A stretch of DNA of 64,000 nucleotides from Bacteroides faecis MAJ27 (GTDB taxonomy: Bacteria > Bacteroidota > Bacteroidia > Bacteroidales > Bacteroidaceae): the NCBI RefSeq assembly GCF_900106755.1, contig NZ_FNNN01000013.1, forward strand, positions 62,001 to 126,000. The letters are read 5' to 3'. Each line of letters starts with the position of its first letter. Within the stretch, counting starts at the first letter, position 1. Positions 1-7,915 of the stretch are shown piece after piece. Under the pieces are notes generated by a model. It worked only from the letters and a program-made list of their open reading frames with translations, ran no database searches and was not told the DNA's origin. Position numbers and translations under genes: made by a program.

Positions 1-278
1 ATTTTTCAAAAGAAGATATAGCTCATGTATCTGATGAGACAATAAAGATTCAGGTCAGATGTGAGTTTGAGTTTAATCTGAAACTGTCCTCCTTATTAAA
101 AAGGAATTTTCTTCTCTCCAGTACTCGGTTAAAGCGCTTGTTCGAACAGGGAGCGATTTCGCTTCTTTCCGGTAAAGTACCACAGAAATATAAAGTAAAG
201 GATGGGGATATCATATTGATAGACAAAGAATATTTGCTTGGTATGATGGATTTTGTTGATAGCTTTATTGCAAAATAG
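1..278 (+). CDS. C-terminal part of an S4-like domain protein (5' end outside window)
   Basis: Open frame from base 3 to the TAG at 276-278; the start lies before the window, so only about 91 residues are visible. The last 60 residues resemble an S4-type RNA-binding fold: a leucine/arginine-rich helix (RLKRLFEQGAISLLSGK), then a K-V-K-D-G-D-I-I-L-I strand like the VxxGDxI end of S4 domains. The upstream stretch is not diagnostic. DUF1062-type proteins and other S4-bearing proteins are possible parents. Function cannot be fixed from this fragment. Confidence 0.55.
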   Translation, partial: FSKEDIAHVSDETIKIQVRCEFEFNLKLSSLLKRNFLLSSTRLKRLFEQGAISLLSGKVPQKYKVKDGDIILIDKEYLLGMMDFVDSFIAK

Positions 279-363
279 GGCATTGATTAATTTATTATTA
301 CTACTTTTGTTTTATGAGGAATAGATGAGTTCATAAACTAAGTAATATTATAAATTCAGAAGT

Positions 364-1062
364 ATGAGAAAGTTATTTTTATTAGTTTTTGCTTTATGTG
401 TATGGAGTGTCTTTGCCGATGCTCAGGAGGGTGCGGGAAGATATATTGAGGTGACCGGTTCTTCTGAAATTGAAGTTGTTCCGGATGAAATTCATTTTTT
501 GATTCAGATAAAAGAATATTGGCAAGAGGAGTTCGTTCCGAAATCCAAGCCGGAGGATTATAAAACAAAGGTTCCATTGGAATGGATTGAGAAGGATTTA
601 CGGCGGGTTTTGAGTAGAGCCGGAATCTCGGATGAGGCTATTCGTGTACAGGAAATAGGAGATTATTGGCGTCAGAAAGGAAAAGAGTTTCTGATAGGTA
701 AGCAACTGGATATCCGGCTCACAGATTTTGAACAGATCAATACTATCATTAAGAAAGTTGATACGAGAGGCATTGAGTCTATGCGTATTGGAGAGTTGAA
801 GCACAAGGATTTGCCGAATTATCGGAAGCAAGGTAAAATAGAAGCATTGAAAGCGGCTCGTGAAAAGGCCTCTTATCTTGTGGAAGCGATGGGACAAAAA
901 CTGGGTGAGGTCATTCGTATCGTCGAACCTGCTTCGAGCTATGTAAGTCCTTATACTCTTTTTCAGGCACAAAGTAATGTCAGTATGGGATCGGCTGCCA
1001 CCGAGCAATATCGTGTTATCAAACTACGATACGAGATGACGGCCCGTTTTGCTATTGAATAA
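364..1062 (+). CDS. SIMPL domain (DUF541, BP26/OMP28 family) exported protein
   Basis: 232 residues with a signal peptide at about 1-20 (basic MRK, hydrophobic core, cleavage near ADA-QEG). The body begins with the strand YIEVTGSSEIEVVPDEI, the typical opening of SIMPL/DUF541 proteins. It continues with a middle segment where neighbouring residues covary with 'RAGISDEAIRVQEIG', and ends with the usual AREKASYLVEAMGQKLGEV helix. Family members are periplasmic or outer-membrane-associated proteins that form ring-like oligomers; their biochemical role is unclear. The gene stands alone: a strong bidirectional hairpin follows it and the next gene is convergent. The ATG at 364 gives a complete signal peptide. 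Confidence 0.85.
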   Translation: MRKLFLLVFALCVWSVFADAQEGAGRYIEVTGSSEIEVVPDEIHFLIQIKEYWQEEFVPKSKPEDYKTKVPLEWIEKDLRRVLSRAGISDEAIRVQEIGDYWRQKGKEFLIGKQLDIRLTDFEQINTIIKKVDTRGIESMRIGELKHKDLPNYRKQGKIEALKAAREKASYLVEAMGQKLGEVIRIVEPASSYVSPYTLFQAQSNVSMGSAATEQYRVIKLRYEMTARFAIE

Positions 1063-1071
1063 TAATGAATG

Positions 1072-1109
1072 AGGCGAAAATACCCACAAGAAAGTATTTT
1101 CGCCTTTAT
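1072..1109. terminator. Hairpin terminator between convergent genes
   Basis: A perfect 12-bp inverted repeat, AGGCGAAAATAC at 1072-1083 and GTATTTTCGCCT at 1094-1105, lies just after the SIMPL gene stop and before the stop of the convergent DUF4026 gene. The arms end in A/T runs on both strands, so it can terminate both genes. Confidence 0.8.
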
Positions 1110-1155
1110 GATTACTCATAAGAGAGTACTACAAAAAATACTGTCACAATCTTAT

Positions 1156-2457
1156 TTATGGTAGTTTTAGCAGATAGACGTCATCAGGAGAAACGACTTG
1201 TCCGTCAGTATACAGTTTCCAGTCTGTGATTAGTCGGGTGGGGTAAGTACCGACAGAGCCTTCGTGCATATTTTTAATATAATATGGTTCCTGAATAAGC
1301 ACTCCCGTAATAGAGTCTTCGGTTACTTTTTCGACTTTAAACCAAATATGTTCCAGGTTGGAATTGCCTTCTTCTTTAAATTCTTCGTCAACGGTTAAAC
1401 TGATTTTTACGAGGGCTGAACTTCCTTCTTTTTGCAATCCTTCTATTAGATAAGAAAGTTGTTCATGAGCCATGGCATTTAATCTTTCTGTTTCTTTGTC
1501 TGTGAAAAACAAAAGGGGATTCTCCATCGCAGATTCTTTAATACTCGTGATAAGCGAGTATTTTTGTTTCTCATAGGCTTTCTCTGAATGATAGATAAAG
1601 ATAATACTTGTATTTTGATTATGTGCTTCATCCCTGTCTTCTGCTCCACCCAATATGTTTTTCTTGTAGCTTTTAAGACCTTCTTCCCAAGAAACCCAAG
1701 TTATCATTATGGGCTGGTGATTGTCCAGCCATCCAAAGTGCAGATTTTCTTTTGTAGGAGGGAGAGAGCCTTCGCTAATCACGTAATTTACTAAATGGCT
1801 TAAAAGGTTGGTATAAAAATCATAGTTCTTTTTAGAAATTTCACCTATCAGTTCTAGTTCCGGGATACCGCAGCAGTTGAGTCCGTGAGTATGTAGCCAA
1901 TAGCTGGATTTACTGAAAGGTAACCATTTATTTTTATCTTCGTAAACAGCATGAATAGTGTACAGGCAGTTTGGAGATGGAGGGGTGGTAGTAGCAGCGG
2001 CACACTTTGCCCATACAGGAGACAAAAGGGAGTAACTGTTGCAATTGAATATTCCGATTTGTTTGGGTACGAGCAGGCATATAATTTTCAATAGCAGGTG
2101 AACGGATGTTTGTGCATCTGTTGTATAGAGCATTGAGAATTTTATTCCATTTGTAGCCTGTTGCAACGTAGCTATATTTTCTGTAGAAAATTGTTGGACC
2201 ATAGTGTCTTCCACAAAATGGTATTCATACCAGTCAACATCTATCGGATAAACTTCTTTTTTATATTCAATGTATAATGTTGGACAATCAATGATATCAT
2301 TGTGACGTATGTCAACGACATTGAAGTCCGTAGCATTGGCTAATGGCTCCAATAGTTTTTCCCAATTCTTTGTATTACCGGCTTCCTGAGGAAGAATGGC
2401 TATGAGTTCGGCCATACTTTTCCGGAAATAATCTTTTGATGATCCTTCGCTTTCCAT
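1156..2457 (-). CDS. DUF4026/DUF2314-type cytoplasmic protein
   Basis: 433 residues with no signal peptide or membrane segment. The N-terminal two thirds match my memory of DUF4026 proteins (acidic, Trp/Tyr-rich, with the 'YWLHTHGLNCCGIPELEL' stretch). The last 85 residues (ALVKISLTVDEEFK, HIWFKVEKV, YPTRLITDWKLY, SPDDVYLLKLP) look like a DUF2314 domain. Both families lack a known function; DUF4026 occurs in Firmicutes and Bacteroidetes. The gene is monocistronic and divergent from the histidine-rich locus; a possible -7 element (TACATTTG on the minus strand, 2489-2496) precedes the start. The domain call is by recall of family features, not a profile search. Confidence 0.7.
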   Translation of the reverse strand: MESEGSSKDYFRKSMAELIAILPQEAGNTKNWEKLLEPLANATDFNVVDIRHNDIIDCPTLYIEYKKEVYPIDVDWYEYHFVEDTMVQQFSTENIATLQQATNGIKFSMLYTTDAQTSVHLLLKIICLLVPKQIGIFNCNSYSLLSPVWAKCAAATTTPPSPNCLYTIHAVYEDKNKWLPFSKSSYWLHTHGLNCCGIPELELIGEISKKNYDFYTNLLSHLVNYVISEGSLPPTKENLHFGWLDNHQPIMITWVSWEEGLKSYKKNILGGAEDRDEAHNQNTSIIFIYHSEKAYEKQKYSLITSIKESAMENPLLFFTDKETERLNAMAHEQLSYLIEGLQKEGSSALVKISLTVDEEFKEEGNSNLEHIWFKVEKVTEDSITGVLIQEPYYIKNMHEGSVGTYPTRLITDWKLYTDGQVVSPDDVYLLKLP

Positions 2458-2560
2458 AAACAGATTTGTTTGTTACTATTCAATGAAGCAAATGTAATGA
2501 ATTAAAATTAAAGTTTCGTTTATTGCAGATTCTTTTAATAACACATATTAAGTCAGATAA

Positions 2561-2592
2561 TTTGCATCTTCTATCTCATACAATTATCTTTG
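2561..2592 (+). promoter_or_regulatory. Bacteroides-type promoter of the histidine-rich/TonB locus
   Basis: TTTG at 2561-2564 and TATCTTTG at 2585-2592 are separated by 20 bp, matching the Bacteroides -33/-7 consensus. The predicted start of transcription is about 25-30 bases before the ATG at 2626. A perfect TTAATA/TATTAA inverted repeat at about 2534-2550, just upstream, could be an operator. Confidence 0.7.
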
Positions 2593-2625
2593 CCCCACTA
2601 TTCTGTTAAAAAACGATAGGGGAGA

Positions 2626-2940
2626 ATGTATCATAAGAGAAAAATAAGAGCATACATAGCATGGATGTTATTCATAACATTCATTCCCTTCTTTGTAGTG
2701 AAAACCTTTCACTATCATGGAAGTGAAGATGAAACGTCATGCTCTCATACCGACCATTCCCGGAGTCATGCTGAGGATTGTGCGATATGTAAATACTCTC
2801 TTTCCCTATTTACAGAACCTCAATCAGTAGAATATCATTGCACATTAACGCTCGTTCCTTACGAGCCGATTATTTATCAGGATAAGGTTGTCTGCAAACG
2901 AACTTATTCGCATCATTTACGCGCGCCTCCCGCTACATAA
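2626..2940 (+). CDS. Small exported His/Cys-rich protein, probably metal-linked
   Basis: 104 residues. An N-terminal hydrophobic segment (about residues 10-26) follows basic residues and looks like a signal anchor or signal peptide. The following segment is rich in metal ligands: FHYHGSEDETSCSHTDHSRSH and then DCAICKYSL with a CxxC pair. I do not recognise a named family, although similar short proteins with an H-x-H plus CxxC pattern sit beside TonB receptors in Bacteroidetes. It is the first gene of a probable three-gene unit with a TonB-dependent receptor and a His-rich lipoprotein. A role in binding Zn, Cu or a similar metal at the envelope is inference from composition and context. Confidence 0.6.
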   Translation: MYHKRKIRAYIAWMLFITFIPFFVVKTFHYHGSEDETSCSHTDHSRSHAEDCAICKYSLSLFTEPQSVEYHCTLTLVPYEPIIYQDKVVCKRTYSHHLRAPPAT

Positions 2941-3026
2941 TTACATATTCAGATTTTCAAAGAAGACAAGTGCGCGGTAACTTGTCCTCACATTCATTTT
3001 ACACATTATATAAAAGATTGTAATTG

Positions 3027-5183
3027 ATGCGTATCGGAATTATTTCGGGCGTAATAGGGCTGTTTGTAACCTTATCCGTCCATGCACAAAAGTCCGATTC
3101 AATCAAGAGCATGCTTTTGCCTGATGTTGTTGTGACGGAGTCGTATCAGCAACGTCAAGCCAAAAAGTCTGCACTCACGGTTGAAGTGGTAGAACAGGAA
3201 TTTTTGCGCAAACATTTTACGGGAAACTTCATGCAGGCAATGGAGAACATTCCCGGAGTACAAGCCATGGACATAGGTTCCGGCTTCTCTAAACCAATGA
3301 TCAGGGGAATGGGATTCAACCGGATCGCCGTGCTGGAAAATGGAATCAAGCAGGAAGGGCAACAGTGGGGAGCCGATCACGGGCTAGAACTGGACGCCTT
3401 TAATATTGGGGCGGTCAATGTCTTGAAAGGTCCTTCCTCGTTACTTTACGGTAGTGATGCTATGGGCGGGGTGATTGATATAACCCCTCCTTTGATTCCT
3501 TCTGTGGATATGCTGTTTGGTGATGTTACTCTGTTGGGGAAGTCCGTCAACGGAACGCTTGCGGGTTCGTTGATGCTGGGTCTTAAAAAGAATGCCTGGT
3601 ATGCGCAAATCCGTTATTCCGAACAACATTTCGGTGATTATCGTATTCCTGCGGATACCATTGTCTACCTGACTCAGAAGATGCCCGTTTATGGGCGTAA
3701 GCTGAAAAATACGGCAGGAATAGAACGTAACATCGGACTTTTCGCCCAATATCAGCGAAAGGGATATAGAGCGGACTATTCCGTAAGTAATGTCTATCAG
3801 AAGACAGGCTTCTTTCCGGGTGCACATGGTGTCCCCGACGCGTCGCGGGTAGAAGATGATGGGAACAGCAGGAATATTGAGCTGCCTTACAGCAAGGTCA
3901 ATCATCTGAAAGTAACCACTCACCAGCAATATGCATGGGAGAAGTTAATCCTGTCGGGTGATTTGGGATTTCAGAATAATCATCGGGAAGAATGGAGTGC
4001 TTTTCATACCCATTACGGCTCGCAGCCTGTACCGGAGAAGAACCCTGACAAAGAACTGGCTTTTGATCTTAACACTTATAGTGCTTCGGTAAAAGCTCGT
4101 ATTATAGGTTCTTCTTCATGGGAACATACGCTGGGGTGGGATGGCCAGCATCAGCAGAACGATATTTCCGGCTATTCATTCCTGTTGCCGGAATACCATC
4201 GTTCTACTACCGGATTGCTTTGGCTTACGACATATAGACCTGATAATGTTTGGTCTGTCAGTGGAGGTATGCGATATGATTATGGTTATATTGACATTTC
4301 CTCTCATGAGGACGTTTATCTGGCCGATTATCTTCGGAAACAAGGATATGATGAAGAACAGATAAACTTCTACAAGTGGAACAGCCATCCGGTAAAAAAG
4401 CATTTCGGCGACTATTCCTTTTCTTTGGGACTGGTATGGACACCCTCCGAACAACATATGGTAAAAGTGAACATCGGACGTAGCTTTCGACTACCGGGGG
4501 CCAATGAATTGGCTGCTAATGGAGTACATCACGGTACTTTTCGTCATGAGCAGGGAGATGCTTCTCTGAAATCCGAACAAGGATGGCAGATGGATGCTTC
4601 TTATAACCTGCGATATCACGGACTTTCTGTTTCCGTTTCTCCTTTTGTCAGTTGGTTCAGCAACTATATCTTTCTGCGTCCTACGGGCGAATGGTCAGTT
4701 CTGCCGCATGCAGGACAGATTTACCGCTATACAGGTGCCGAAGCACTGTTTGCCGGAACAGAAGCTACGATAGACATTGATCTTCCGTATCATTTCAATT
4801 ACCGTATCTCCGGTGAATATGTTTATACCTACAACTGTGACGAGCATATACCGTTAAGTTTTTCTCCTCCGTTCGGGATGCGGAATACTCTGACATGGCA
4901 GAAGAAACGCTATATGTTTTATGCGGAATGGCAATCGATTGCCCGTCAGAATCGTGTAGACCGTAATGAAGACCGTACACCGAGCGCCAACCTGTTTCAT
5001 TTGGGCGGCTCGCTGAATATTCCGGTAGGTGGGAATAACAAAATAGAAATAACCCTGACCGCCCGCAATATTTTCAATACGCGATATTACAATCATCTTA
5101 GTTTTTACAGGAAAGTAGAAATCCCGGAACCGGGACGCAATTTCCAATTATTAATCAAAATCCCATTTAAAAAATTACTGTAA
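3027..5183 (+). CDS. TonB-dependent outer-membrane receptor, putative metal/chelate uptake
   Basis: 718 residues from the ATG at 3027; an upstream TTG is less likely. A signal peptide (residues 1-20, ending VHA-QKS) is followed by a TonB-box-like DVVVTES. The plug domain spans about residues 35-150 (MENIPGVQAMD, PMIRGMGFNR, VLKGPSSLLYGSDAMGGVI) and the rest is a beta-barrel that ends in a C-terminal aromatic/basic strand. It lacks the N-terminal carboxypeptidase-like extension of SusC glycan transporters, so it is a classical siderophore/metal-type receptor. Loops carry several His residues (HTHYG, VHHGTFRHEQGD). The stop overlaps the ATG of the DUF4625 lipoprotein (TAATG), showing tight coupling. 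The substrate is not determinable from sequence; the His-rich neighbours favour a transition metal. Confidence 0.9.
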   Translation: MRIGIISGVIGLFVTLSVHAQKSDSIKSMLLPDVVVTESYQQRQAKKSALTVEVVEQEFLRKHFTGNFMQAMENIPGVQAMDIGSGFSKPMIRGMGFNRIAVLENGIKQEGQQWGADHGLELDAFNIGAVNVLKGPSSLLYGSDAMGGVIDITPPLIPSVDMLFGDVTLLGKSVNGTLAGSLMLGLKKNAWYAQIRYSEQHFGDYRIPADTIVYLTQKMPVYGRKLKNTAGIERNIGLFAQYQRKGYRADYSVSNVYQKTGFFPGAHGVPDASRVEDDGNSRNIELPYSKVNHLKVTTHQQYAWEKLILSGDLGFQNNHREEWSAFHTHYGSQPVPEKNPDKELAFDLNTYSASVKARIIGSSSWEHTLGWDGQHQQNDISGYSFLLPEYHRSTTGLLWLTTYRPDNVWSVSGGMRYDYGYIDISSHEDVYLADYLRKQGYDEEQINFYKWNSHPVKKHFGDYSFSLGLVWTPSEQHMVKVNIGRSFRLPGANELAANGVHHGTFRHEQGDASLKSEQGWQMDASYNLRYHGLSVSVSPFVSWFSNYIFLRPTGEWSVLPHAGQIYRYTGAEALFAGTEATIDIDLPYHFNYRISGEYVYTYNCDEHIPLSFSPPFGMRNTLTWQKKRYMFYAEWQSIARQNRVDRNEDRTPSANLFHLGGSLNIPVGGNNKIEITLTARNIFNTRYYNHLSFYRKVEIPEPGRNFQLLIKIPFKKLL

Positions 5184-5677
5184 TGAAAACAAAACTTTAC
5201 CTCCCGATAATCAGCCTTTTGGCTATGTCAGTGTTTGCATTTATATCTTGTGACGATTCAGATAGCGATACTACCAAACCGGTGATTGAATTGCACGAAC
5301 CGGAAGAAGGACAGGAACTAAAAATAGGTGGCGAGAACGGAGTACATTTTGAAATGGACTTGTCGGATGACGTTATGTTAAAGTCTTACATGATAGAGAT
5401 ACATAGTAATTTCGATCACCATTCGCATGGGAAGAGCAGGGCCGTCGGTACGGGCGAAGCAACTGTTGATTTCAGTTTCAACAGGTCTTATGATATTTCC
5501 GGAAAGAAAACGGCGCATATTCATCACCACGATATTGTGATTCCGGTAAATGCTACTCCGGGTGATTATCATCTGATGGTTTATTGTACGGATGCCGCAG
5601 GAAATGAAGCTTATATTGCACGCAATATTGTTTTGAGCACTACCGCCGAAGAGGATGATCATCATCACGATGAGTAA
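5183..5677 (+). CDS. DUF4625 His-rich lipoprotein
   Basis: 164 residues. A lipoprotein signal with lipobox-like AFISC (Cys about residue 23) is followed by an acidic linker. A single immunoglobulin-like fold of the DUF4625 type follows (TKPVIELHEPEEGQ, DDVMLKSYMIEIHSNFDHHSHG, TPGDYHLMVYCTDAAGNEA). Clusters of His (FDHHSHG, AHIHHHDI, and a C-terminal DDHHHDE) suggest metal binding. Its start codon overlaps the stop of the TonB receptor gene, so the pair is translationally coupled. A surface or periplasmic lipoprotein that hands metal to the receptor is a reasonable inference, not a demonstrated function. Confidence 0.8.
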   Translation: MKTKLYLPIISLLAMSVFAFISCDDSDSDTTKPVIELHEPEEGQELKIGGENGVHFEMDLSDDVMLKSYMIEIHSNFDHHSHGKSRAVGTGEATVDFSFNRSYDISGKKTAHIHHHDIVIPVNATPGDYHLMVYCTDAAGNEAYIARNIVLSTTAEEDDHHHDE

Positions 5678-5710
5678 ATAAATACTTTCTTTATTCGTAT
5701 AATTTTCTTT

Positions 5711-5742
5711 AAAAGGTGTAATAGTTATTACACCTTTTGTGT
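5711..5742 (+). terminator. Rho-independent terminator after the TonB/DUF4625 unit
   Basis: An inverted repeat AAAAGGTGTAATA / TATTACACCTTTT (5711-5738) is followed by a T-rich stretch. It separates the metal locus from nrfH. Confidence 0.8.
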
Positions 5743-5753
5743 TTTCAAAGCTT

Positions 5754-5779
5754 TACTTTTGTGAAAAATACTTTTTCAC
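5754..5779 (+). promoter_or_regulatory. nrf promoter -7 element with overlapping palindrome
   Basis: TACTTTTG at 5754-5761 fits the Bacteroides -7 consensus. It runs into a perfect 8-3-8 palindrome (GTGAAAAA / TTTTTCAC, 5761-5779) that ends one base before the nrfH start. The palindrome covers the expected transcription start and ribosome binding region, so it could be a repressor operator or an RNA hairpin masking the start codon. No matching -33 element at the usual distance is evident. Confidence 0.5.
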
Positions 5780-5780
5780 T

Positions 5781-6377
5781 ATGATGAAGTTACCATTTAT
5801 AAACCGAATTTTTCCTTCGTACAGGTCAAAGATTATAGCCGTCATGATTGGCGGTGTTATAGTGGGCGGAGGAGCTTTATTTATGTACATGCTTCGTGCG
5901 CATACATATCTGGGCGATGATCCGGCGGCATGTGTGAATTGTCACATCATGTCTCCTTATTATGCTACATGGTTTCACAGTTCACATGCACGGGATGCTA
6001 CCTGTAACGACTGCCATGTTCCTCATGAGAACATAGTAAAGAAATGGACATTCAAGGGAATGGATGGGATGAAGCACGTTGCAGCCTTCCTCACCAAAAG
6101 CGAGCCACAAGTGATACAAGCTCATGAAGCCAGTTCACAGGTGATTATGAACAATTGTATACGTTGCCATACCCAGCTGAATACGGAATTCGTAAAGACA
6201 GGGAAGATAGATTATATGATGTCCATGGCAGGAGATGGAAAGGCTTGTTGGGATTGTCATCGGGATGTGCCTCATGGTGGTAAGAATTCACTGTCCGCTA
6301 CTCCGGGAGCCATTGTTCCTCTTCCCGAATCGCCCGTACCGGAGTGGCTTCGGAAGATGATCGATCATAAAGAATGA
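5781..6377 (+). CDS. nrfH: Cytochrome c nitrite reductase small subunit NrfH
   Basis: 198 residues from the ATG at 5781 (the next ATG at 5784 is equally possible; an earlier in-frame ATG at 5739 lies inside the promoter and is rejected). One N-terminal membrane helix (IIAVMIGGVIVGGGALFMY) anchors a periplasmic tetraheme domain with four CxxCH motifs: CVNCH, CNDCH, CIRCH and CWDCH. NrfH belongs to the NapC/NirT family, takes electrons from menaquinol and passes them to NrfA. The gene is the first of the nrfH-nrfA-resB-ccsA-porin unit, consistent with nitrite ammonification or nitrite/NO detoxification. Confidence 0.95.
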   Translation: MMKLPFINRIFPSYRSKIIAVMIGGVIVGGGALFMYMLRAHTYLGDDPAACVNCHIMSPYYATWFHSSHARDATCNDCHVPHENIVKKWTFKGMDGMKHVAAFLTKSEPQVIQAHEASSQVIMNNCIRCHTQLNTEFVKTGKIDYMMSMAGDGKACWDCHRDVPHGGKNSLSATPGAIVPLPESPVPEWLRKMIDHKE

Positions 6378-6421
6378 GTATCTACATTAACTACGTAATA
6401 AAATAATAAAACCGATATACA

Positions 6422-7903
6422 ATGGAAAAGAAATTAAAATCATGGCAAGGATGGCTATTGTTCGGAGGTTCAATGGTCGTTGTTTTTGTTTTAGGATTAT
6501 GTGTTTCTGCGTTGATGGAACGGAGGGCGGAAGTCGCCAGTATCTTTAATAACCGTAAAACTGTCATCAAAGGAATTGAAGCACGCAACGAACTGTTTAA
6601 AGATGATTTTCCCCGTGAATATCAGACTTGGACAGAAACGGCTAAGACTGATTTTGAAAGTGAATTCAATGGAAATATAGCTGTCGACGCTTTGGAAAAA
6701 CGTCCGGAGATGGTTATTCTGTGGGCAGGATATGCATTCTCAAAAGACTATTCTACTCCGCGCGGGCACATGCATGCTATCGAAGATATCACCGCATCAC
6801 TTCGTACCGGTTCGCCCGCCGGTCCGCACGATGGACCTCAGCCGTCTACCTGTTGGACCTGTAAGAGCCCGGATGTCCCTCGCATGATGGAAGCATTGGG
6901 AGTAGATTCTTTCTATAATAATAAATGGGCTGCTTTTGGTGATGAAATCGTGAACCCGATTGGTTGTTCCGACTGTCACGATCCTGAGACAATGAATCTT
7001 CATATCAGCCGTCCGGCATTGATCGAAGCCTTCCAACGTCAGGGAAGGGATATCACTAAAGCTACTCCACAGGAAATGCGTTCATTGGTTTGTGCGCAGT
7101 GCCACGTAGAATATTACTTCAAGGGTGATGGCAAATATTTGACTTTCCCGTGGGATAAAGGTTTCACTGTGGAAGATATGGAAGCATATTATGATGAAGC
7201 TGGTTTCTATGATTATATTCATAAGCTGAGCCGCACTCCGATTCTGAAAGCGCAGCATCCTGATTATGAAATAGCACAGATGGGCATTCATGGTCAAAGA
7301 GGTGTTTCTTGTGCCGACTGTCACATGCCTTATAAGAGTGAGGGTGGCGTGAAGTTCAGTGACCATCATATTCAGAGTCCGTTGGCAATGATTGACCGTA
7401 CTTGTCAAACTTGCCACCGTGAGAGTGAAGAAACCTTACGTAATAATGTTTACGAACGTCAGCGCAAAGCAAATGAAATCCGTAACCGTCTGGAACAGGA
7501 ACTGGCGAAAGCGCATATCGAAGCAAAATTTGCTTGGGATAAGGGAGCTACGGAAGATCAGATGAAAGATGTACTTGCATTGATTCGTCAGGCACAATGG
7601 CGTTGGGATTTCGGTGTGGCATCTCATGGAGGTTCTTTTCATGCACCGCAGGAGATTCAGCGGATTCTTTCCCACGGTCTGGACCGCGCTATGCAGGCTC
7701 GTCTGGCTGTATCTAAGGTTTTAGCAAAACATGGATATACGGAAGACGTTCCGATGCCGGATATTTCGACAAAGGCAAAAGCACAGGAATATATCGGTCT
7801 TGATATGGACGCTGAAAGGGCGGCTAAGGAGAAATTCCTGAAAACGACTGTTCCGGCATGGTTGGAGAAAGCAAAGGCTAACGGACGTCTGGCACAAAAA
7901 TAA
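6422..7903 (+). CDS. nrfA: Ammonia-forming cytochrome c nitrite reductase NrfA
   Basis: 493 residues with an uncleaved or signal-type N-terminal helix (about 10-32). Five heme sites are visible: the active-site CWTCK (about residue 144-148, lysine-ligated heme typical of NrfA) and four CxxCH motifs, CSDCH, CAQCH, CADCH and CQTCH. The distal histidine region QMGIHGQRGVSCADCHMPY and the Ca/active-site stretch VCAQCHVEYYFKG are present. It reduces nitrite to ammonium with six electrons in the periplasm, coupled to NrfH. The gene follows nrfH by 44 bp and is followed by the cytochrome assembly genes after 12 bp. Confidence 0.97.
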   Translation: MEKKLKSWQGWLLFGGSMVVVFVLGLCVSALMERRAEVASIFNNRKTVIKGIEARNELFKDDFPREYQTWTETAKTDFESEFNGNIAVDALEKRPEMVILWAGYAFSKDYSTPRGHMHAIEDITASLRTGSPAGPHDGPQPSTCWTCKSPDVPRMMEALGVDSFYNNKWAAFGDEIVNPIGCSDCHDPETMNLHISRPALIEAFQRQGRDITKATPQEMRSLVCAQCHVEYYFKGDGKYLTFPWDKGFTVEDMEAYYDEAGFYDYIHKLSRTPILKAQHPDYEIAQMGIHGQRGVSCADCHMPYKSEGGVKFSDHHIQSPLAMIDRTCQTCHRESEETLRNNVYERQRKANEIRNRLEQELAKAHIEAKFAWDKGATEDQMKDVLALIRQAQWRWDFGVASHGGSFHAPQEIQRILSHGLDRAMQARLAVSKVLAKHGYTEDVPMPDISTKAKAQEYIGLDMDAERAAKEKFLKTTVPAWLEKAKANGRLAQK

Positions 7904-7915
7904 AAAAGGTGATAT

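Noticed and set aside
5739..5780. Earlier in-frame ATG for nrfH
   Set aside because: It would start within the terminator/-7 region; the membrane anchor begins properly from 5781.
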